Shown piece by piece: positions 6,156 through 9,515 of a stretch of 9,515 nucleotides of DNA. The notes below the pieces were generated by a model. The model saw only the letters and a program-made list of their open reading frames with translations, did not search any database and had not been told where the DNA came from. Source of the stretch: Anaerolineales bacterium UBA6663 (lineage in GTDB: Bacteria; Chloroflexota; Anaerolineae; Anaerolineales; UBA6663); contig DKKP01000230.1 of NCBI GenBank assembly GCA_002455335.1, forward strand, positions 343 to 9,857. Reading direction: 5' to 3'. A program made the translations under genes and the position numbers. How positions within the stretch are numbered: position 1 is the first letter of the stretch; the number at the start of each line of letters is the position of its first letter.

Positions 6156-7496
6156 TCAGGATACGGGTTCGAGGTCGGGGTTATCGCACGGCGCGCGTCC
6201 GACCTTGGCCATGTCGTGCCACACGCCGTCGACCTTGACCCGCACCACATCCGACGTGAAGTCGGTGACCGTCGCACCATGGTTCTCGAACAGCGAAGAA
6301 CCGACGGCGTAAATATCGACCGGCACGCCGAGCTTCTCGAAGCGTTGGATCTTCTCCGGGCTGAAGCCCCCGGAGACCACGATCTTGACATCCCGACAAT
6401 ACGCCTGTGCCTTCAAGCGCCAGTCCTCGGTCAGGTCCCAGCGTGTCCAGGCGTTGTCGAGCGCCTGGCGCACGAGGAAGACTAGACGGGGATTGACGCC
6501 GAGGTCGAGCGCTGTGTCGCCGAGCGGCGGCACCGAGACGTCGCGCAGGGTCGCGCCTGTGTCGAGCCGAACGCCGTACAACAGGTAGCGCCTGGCTTCT
6601 TCGGTCTGATCGGCATCGCACAACGATTTGTAACGCGCAAACATGGCGTCGAGAGTCGCCAACGAATCGCCGATACAGTCGTTGTTGAAATCGACGAGCG
6701 CGATCCGTGGGATGCGCGCCGGGCGGGCGGCGCAGAAGGCGAGCATGGTCTCGGCTGTGTCGCCAAAAAAACATGCGATCGCGGCATGTGCGACAGTGCC
6801 GCCGCCGGCGCCGCCCCACCAGTCGCCCTGTGCGTCGGTGCTGATGAAGGCGCCAAGCCGGTTGCCGTAGTCGCGGTTGAAGCGGTGCAGCGCGACGTTG
6901 TAGGCGTAGCCGTCCGCGGCCTGCACCTCGTGCAGGTCGAAGCGCGCCGGAAAGAACAGAACGGGCTTACCGCGCGAGGCCTCGAAGGTGCGGTAGACGT
7001 TGGTGGCCACGCGCGAGGCGCGGGTGAGGATGCCGAGCGTCGGCGTTTCGAGCAATGCGAAGTCTCGGTAGCGCCCGCGAACCCGGATGACCGGCATGAC
7101 GCGTTTGGGGTCACCGCTGTAGCGGACGACGTCGCCGTCGTGCACGGCCTCGACCTGCAGTTGGTCCCAGGTGCTGATGAAGCGCCCGTCCTCGAAGTAC
7201 CCGGCGCAATGCCGGATCATCTCCAGACACTTGTCGACGCCGACCACGATCGTGCTCCCCGGCCGGCGCGTGAACCACTGCATCTCGACCTCGAGGTTTC
7301 CGACCTCGACCTCGTCCAGATCCGGCGCGTTGAGCCGGGGCGCGCCTCCGGCATAGCGGTACCCGCCCGCCGCCAGATGGGCCAACATGGCGCTGATGTT
7401 TTCGAAGTACTTGTCCGAGTACCAGCCCTGGCGCATACGCTCGACGTCGAGCTTGAAGACGTCATTGGTCAGGCGGGTACGGTTGAAGGTGGTCAT
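6156..7496 (-). CDS. pncB: Nicotinate phosphoribosyltransferase
   Basis: 446-aa enzyme that joins nicotinate and PRPP to give nicotinate mononucleotide, the committing step of nicotinate salvage to NAD. Family landmarks in order: N-terminal DVFKL...GWYSDKYF (12-31), LLETPTLGILTRAS (148-161), FPARFDLHE...DGYAYN (182-200), GGTVAHA (232-238), LVDFNND (267-273, PRPP-binding acidic loop), VRLDTG (309-314), VVSGGFSPEKI (373-383) and YAVGSSL (396-402). This resembles a sub-branch of the family rather than the Escherichia coli type. The ATG at 7496 has GGAG five bases upstream. It is the last gene of the minus-strand run, after a nicotinamidase-like gene that would make its substrate. A TACAAT at 7518-7523 (minus strand) could be a weak internal -10. 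Assignment to the family is firm; quinolinate or nicotinamide use is less likely. Confidence 0.88.
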   Translation of the reverse strand: MTTFNRTRLTNDVFKLDVERMRQGWYSDKYFENISAMLAHLAAGGYRYAGGAPRLNAPDLDEVEVGNLEVEMQWFTRRPGSTIVVGVDKCLEMIRHCAGYFEDGRFISTWDQLQVEAVHDGDVVRYSGDPKRVMPVIRVRGRYRDFALLETPTLGILTRASRVATNVYRTFEASRGKPVLFFPARFDLHEVQAADGYAYNVALHRFNRDYGNRLGAFISTDAQGDWWGGAGGGTVAHAAIACFFGDTAETMLAFCAARPARIPRIALVDFNNDCIGDSLATLDAMFARYKSLCDADQTEEARRYLLYGVRLDTGATLRDVSVPPLGDTALDLGVNPRLVFLVRQALDNAWTRWDLTEDWRLKAQAYCRDVKIVVSGGFSPEKIQRFEKLGVPVDIYAVGSSLFENHGATVTDFTSDVVRVKVDGVWHDMAKVGRAPCDNPDLEPVS

Positions 7497-7517
7497 GTGG
7501 GCTCCAGGGTGGGAGGG

Positions 7518-7523
7518 ATTGTA
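7518..7523 (-). promoter_or_regulatory. Possible internal -10 element upstream of pncB
   Basis: On the minus strand TACAAT (five of six matches to TATAAT) ends 21 nt before the pncB start and would give a leader of about 15 nt containing the GGAG ribosome site. No convincing -35 box lies at the right distance. Low confidence. Confidence 0.2.
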
Positions 7524-7578
7524 ACGGACGAATGACGAAGGCGGATGCGCCTCACGCCACCGGCGCTGCCCTCCGCAC

Positions 7579-7797
7579 TCACGCGCTCCACAAAGCCGTG
7601 ATGAGCCAGGCCAGCATGATCAGGCCGCCCAGCCCGGCCAGGATCGGACGCGGATCGAGGCTCGGGCGCTTCTGCGCGATCGTGACAGTCGTCTGACGCA
7701 AGGTGGCGATCACGCGTCTGCTGATGTACAGCTGGATGTGCAGCCAGGCGATGTACAGCAACAACACCCCGACGATCAGTGCAAGCAGCGTACCCAT
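7579..7797 (-). CDS. Two-helix small membrane protein of unknown function
   Basis: 72 aa. Residues 3-25 (LLALIVGVLLLYIAWLHIQLY) and about 51-71 (ILAGLGGLIMLAWLITALW) are hydrophobic helices. They are joined by a basic loop with RR, R, K and R residues, so the loop probably faces the cytoplasm and both ends face outward. The ATG at 7797 has a good ribosome site (AGGAAAAGG just upstream) and the frame stops cleanly, so I take it as a real gene. It lies between the nicotinamidase-like and nicotinate phosphoribosyltransferase genes on the same strand, 82 nt before the latter. I recognise no family. It is too small for a known vitamin B3 transporter by itself (PnuC and NiaP are much larger), but could be an accessory subunit or unrelated. 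A hairpin 22 nt upstream may reduce its expression relative to the gene before it. Confidence 0.7.
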   Translation of the reverse strand: MGTLLALIVGVLLLYIAWLHIQLYISRRVIATLRQTTVTIAQKRPSLDPRPILAGLGGLIMLAWLITALWSA

Positions 7798-7818
7798 GGG
7801 TGCCTTTTCCTGGGTGAG

Positions 7819-7855
7819 AAAGGGGTGACGTGGCGGCCCGCCACGCCACCCCTTT
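7819..7855. terminator. Intrinsic terminator-like hairpin between pncA-like and membrane-protein genes
   Basis: The 16-nt arms at 7819-7834 and 7840-7855 pair around a 5-nt loop with a single defect. On the plus strand it is an A-C mismatch; on the minus strand the same position is a G-U wobble, so the minus-strand RNA pairs throughout. Six T (7853-7858) lie at the plus-strand 3' side. On the minus strand, only UUU at the base of the stem and then CUC follow. It sits 14 nt after the pncA-like stop and 22 nt before the next start, leaving no room for another promoter, so it is probably a partial terminator or processing stem in that operon. Confidence 0.6.
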
Positions 7856-7869
7856 TTTACCCTTGATCT

Positions 7870-8577
7870 TTACCGGATGTGGAGCACCTCGACACCATTG
7901 CTGGCCATGTTATGCAGGAAGACGCGATGGAGCAGCGCAGCCGGGTGCGGCTGGATGCCGAGCTCAGTCGCGACGGCAACCGGTGTGTCGTAGGTGTCGA
8001 CGCAATCGACTGGCACGATCACCCGGTCGCGGCGCTGGCCGGCGTTGGCGCGCAGCTTGAGGCCCATCGCCAGTTGATAGGTGCACAGATCGGTGCAGTC
8101 GCCGACGACGATGAACGTATCCAACTTGGGATGTGCCTCGAGCCAACCGCCGAACCCTGTGCCAATCGTCGAACTGATCGAGTTCTTGGCGAAGCGCTGC
8201 ATCAGGCCGTAGAAGGGCAACGCCTTGAACTCGGGCACGGCCTCGCTCTCGGCCGTACCGCGCACGCAATGGGGCGGGTAGCTGCCGAACTCGACGGCGT
8301 CGGGTTCATGCGTATCCTGGGTCAAGACGAAATGCCGCACGCCCATTCCATAGGCGTCCATCATCAGTCGCGTAATCGGGGCGATGATGCCCTTGACGCG
8401 ATCGGAGGCCAGCGGCCCGACATGGCAGAAGCCGTTGATCACGTCGACCGAGACCACCGCGGCCCGGGCCGGTTCGGCGACCACCTCGCGCAACGACCGG
8501 CTCGGCAGGTTAGCCTCCCAGTCGACCAGCCAGGCGAGATACGACGCGCTTTCTTGGGTCAGGGTCTCAGAGGTCAT
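7870..8577 (-). CDS. pncA: Nicotinamidase-like cysteine hydrolase (isochorismatase superfamily)
   Basis: 235-aa cytosolic amidase, predicted to turn nicotinamide into nicotinate. The catalytic triad is visible: Asp45 (VVSVDVINGFC), Lys131 (RFAKNSISS) and nucleophile Cys165 (GDCTDLCTY). A metal site like that of nicotinamidases is present: Asp88 and His90 in LTQDTHEP and His103 in YPPHCVRGT. Glu96 lies near where some nicotinamidases use Glu in place of a second His. The metal ligands separate it from plain isochorismatases, which lack them. About 37 residues precede the core strand, a longer N-terminus than in short PncA proteins. The ATG at 8577 has AGGAG seven bases upstream. Position between an NrtR-type regulator with operators and a nicotinate phosphoribosyltransferase strongly supports the assignment. 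The gene symbol is given on context plus motifs; another amide substrate remains possible. Confidence 0.8.
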   Translation of the reverse strand: MTSETLTQESASYLAWLVDWEANLPSRSLREVVAEPARAAVVSVDVINGFCHVGPLASDRVKGIIAPITRLMMDAYGMGVRHFVLTQDTHEPDAVEFGSYPPHCVRGTAESEAVPEFKALPFYGLMQRFAKNSISSTIGTGFGGWLEAHPKLDTFIVVGDCTDLCTYQLAMGLKLRANAGQRRDRVIVPVDCVDTYDTPVAVATELGIQPHPAALLHRVFLHNMASNGVEVLHIR

Positions 8578-8590
8578 CGTCAGGCTCCTA

Positions 8591-8609
8591 TAGTGTTATA
8601 GATACACTA
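8591..8609. promoter_or_regulatory. Candidate NrtR operator 1
   Basis: TAGTGTTATAGATACACTA has perfect 6-bp inverted arms (TAGTGT and ACACTA) around a 7-bp spacer. It lies in the leader, between the predicted transcription start and the ribosome site of the nicotinamidase-like gene. A dimeric regulator such as NrtR would bind this kind of site. Assignment to NrtR rests on the adjacent gene. Confidence 0.65.
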
Positions 8610-8624
8610 ATTTTCCGGCGAAAG

Positions 8625-8643
8625 AAAGGCGTTTGGCGCCTTT
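8625..8643 (-). other. Small hairpin at the predicted 5' end of the pncA-like mRNA
   Basis: AAAGGCG and CGCCTTT form a 7-bp stem with a 5-nt loop, lying between the two operator-like sites. On the minus strand it would be the first about 20 nt of the transcript, where stems often protect RNA from decay. It could instead be part of a protein-binding array. Confidence 0.35.
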
Positions 8644-8661
8644 AGTGTTTATTCTACCCTA
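8643..8661. promoter_or_regulatory. Candidate NrtR operator 2, on the -10 box
   Basis: TAGTGTTTATTCTACCCTA repeats the layout of the site at 8591: a TAGTGT arm, a 7-bp spacer and ACCCTA (one mismatch to ACACTA). The two sites begin 52 bp apart, about five helical turns. This copy covers the predicted -10 box, so binding would block RNA polymerase. Confidence 0.6.
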
Positions 8662-8678
8662 AACTGGCGAGTTGTCAA
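8651..8678 (-). promoter_or_regulatory. Strong sigma70-type promoter of the NAD salvage genes
   Basis: On the minus strand TTGACA (8678-8673, perfect) and TAGAAT (8656-8651, five of six) are 16 bp apart. Transcription should begin near 8644, giving a leader of about 67 nt before the nicotinamidase-like gene. Overlap with an operator-like palindrome implies repression. It is the best promoter match noticed in the window. Confidence 0.7.
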
Positions 8679-8719
8679 GCTGCTGTTTCGCATCCGTCGC
8701 GGTACGGGCGGCAAGATCC

Positions 8720-9421
8720 TCACGGAAACAGCCGACGCGCTTTGACTTCCTTGATCGCGTCGCGTCGATATCGATGCAGCCGGGCCGGCCGGCCCTGGCC
8801 TTCGGATTTGTAGCGCGAGAGCTCCTCGAGCACGTTTGCCTCGGCGATCCGCCGACGGAAATTTCGTTTGTCGAGCGTCTCGCCGAGCACGATCTCGTAG
8901 GCGGTCTGCAACTCGCTGAGCGTGAACTCGTCGGGCAGGAGCTCGAATCCCACGGCCGTGTATTCGAGCTTGTTGCGCAGGCGTTGCAGCGCGTATTGCA
9001 CGATCTGGGCGTGGTCAAAGGCCAGCGGAGGCAGGGCGTGCACGGGGTACCAGTGCGCGGCGGCCGCATCATCGCCAGCCTGCACGGCGATCGTCTCGGG
9101 CACAAGCGCCACATAAGCAACAGTCACGGTCCAGCCGCGCGGGTCGCGCCGCGGATCGCCGAACGTGTAGAGCTGTTCGAGGTACAGCCCGCGCATGCCG
9201 GTCTCCTCGGCCAGCTCGCGGCGCGCGGCCTGTTCGAGCGACTCCCCGGTCTGGACGAAACCGCCGGGCAAGGCCCAGCGGCCTTTATAGGGCGCCGCGC
9301 CGCGTTGGATCAGGAGGACGTGGAGCGCCTGTCGCGCCTGCTCCTGGGAATGGGCGCGCAGGCTGAAGGCGACGACATCGGCGGTGAGGGCGGGACGATC
9401 AGGCTCGAACGAGTACCCCAT
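8720..9421 (-). CDS. nrtR: NrtR-type Nudix-related transcriptional regulator of NAD metabolism
   Basis: 233 aa with the two-domain layout of the NrtR family. Residues 10-145 form a Nudix domain whose box at 54-76 is complete (GX5EX7REUXEEXGU: Gly54, Glu60, Arg68-Glu69, Glu72-Glu73, Gly75). Residues 156-233 form a winged helix with FTLSELQTAYEIVLG and KRNFRRRI, ending in a very basic tail (ARLHRYRRDAIKEVKARR). Known NrtR proteins repress NAD synthesis or salvage genes and respond to ADP-ribose-type ligands; many have lost hydrolysis, but the intact box here leaves it possible. The gene lies directly upstream of the nicotinamidase-like gene on the same strand, across a 142-nt gap carrying two matching palindromes. 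The ATG at 9421 has no ribosome site, and TATACT ends 8 nt before it, suggesting a leaderless message. A plain ADP-ribose pyrophosphatase is unlikely given the C-terminal domain. Confidence 0.88.
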   Translation of the reverse strand: MGYSFEPDRPALTADVVAFSLRAHSQEQARQALHVLLIQRGAAPYKGRWALPGGFVQTGESLEQAARRELAEETGMRGLYLEQLYTFGDPRRDPRGWTVTVAYVALVPETIAVQAGDDAAAAHWYPVHALPPLAFDHAQIVQYALQRLRNKLEYTAVGFELLPDEFTLSELQTAYEIVLGETLDKRNFRRRIAEANVLEELSRYKSEGQGRPARLHRYRRDAIKEVKARRLFP

Positions 9422-9429
9422 GCCGGGGG

Positions 9430-9459
9430 AGTATACATCTGGACAGTAAGTGGCGTCAG
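9430..9459 (-). promoter_or_regulatory. Promoter of nrtR, probably leaderless
   Basis: On the minus strand TATACT (9435-9430, five of six to TATAAT) follows a partial -35 CTGACG (9459-9454) by 18 bp. The expected start of RNA is at or within about 2 nt of the ATG at 9421, and the eight bases between (CCCCCGGC) cannot act as a ribosome site. Confidence 0.5.
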
Positions 9460-9468
9460 GATTCAGGC

Positions 9469-9515
9469 GTCAGACTCTGACACGCAAAAGCGCCTTTTCG
9501 GGCCGAAGACTCTTC
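9469..9515. repeat. Two imperfect palindromes sharing an AGACTCT core
   Basis: GTCAGACTCTGAC (9469-9481) and GAAGACTCTTC (9505-9515) are each palindromic around a central C and share AGACTCT. Their centres are 35 bp apart. They lie upstream of the nrtR promoter and may be binding sites or remains of a terminator for a gene beyond the window. The second touches the window edge. Confidence 0.25.

Noticed and set aside
6786..7535. Plus-strand open frame of 249 codons opposite the nicotinate phosphoribosyltransferase
   Set aside because: Antisense to a well-supported enzyme; its composition mirrors the codon pattern of that gene and it has no own ribosome site or domain.
7493..7849. Alternative minus-strand frame of 118 codons over the small membrane protein
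   Set aside because: It runs through the terminator-like stem, lacks a ribosome site and gives an Arg/His/Ala-rich sequence, while the 72-aa frame has two clean helices and a good ribosome site.
7879..8601. Plus-strand open frame of 240 codons opposite the nicotinamidase-like gene
   Set aside because: The minus strand carries the catalytic triad, metal ligands, promoter and ribosome site; this frame is a shadow.
9486..9498. AAAAG-CGC-CTTTT small stem as a terminator
   Set aside because: Only five mostly A-T pairs with a 3-nt loop and no T run beyond the stem; too weak to call without the neighbouring gene.

Overview
The window is GC-rich, densely coded bacterial DNA with no mobile element, CRISPR array, rRNA or tRNA that I can see. 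Hanks-type kinase and PP2C genes, cytosolic histidine kinases, a short A24 prepilin peptidase, an SCP2 protein and an NrtR-controlled NAD salvage locus would fit a Chloroflexota-type genome. That placement is inference from gene content and was not tested.

Right-facing half (1-6082). A 5'-truncated Ser/Thr protein kinase overlaps a membrane-tethered PP2C phosphatase by ATGA. A 238-nt gap follows, holding a possible promoter and a perfect 12-bp palindrome. Then comes a tight run: membrane-anchored GAF histidine kinase, a small histidine kinase with a degenerate ATP site, a single-domain receiver, an OmpR/PhoB-type regulator, a prepilin peptidase and an SCP2 sterol-carrier-like protein. Junctions range from overlaps (ATGA at 3232-3235, 8 nt at 3935-3942) to gaps of 5-32 nt, so co-transcription is likely. 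The genes look like a reversible Ser/Thr phosphorylation pair next to a branched two-component circuit, ending in a pilin-processing enzyme.

Convergent junction (6083-6155). A perfect 24-bp inverted repeat with a 3-nt loop separates the two halves and probably ends transcription from both sides.

Left-facing half (6156-9515, minus strand). In transcription order: an NrtR-type Nudix/winged-helix regulator, a regulatory gap, a nicotinamidase-like cysteine hydrolase (pncA-like), a 72-aa two-helix membrane protein, and a nicotinate phosphoribosyltransferase (pncB-like). The gap holds a strong sigma70-type promoter and two 19-bp TAGTGT-N7-ACACTA-type elements whose equivalent positions are 52 bp apart. 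One of them lies on the -10 box. Together they read as a self-contained NAD salvage module: nicotinamide to nicotinate to nicotinate mononucleotide, controlled by a sensor of NAD-derived ligands. The small membrane protein is the one part with no known role.

The points most worth following are the paired operators, the unexplained membrane protein inside the salvage module, the degenerate second histidine kinase and the apparently leaderless nrtR gene.
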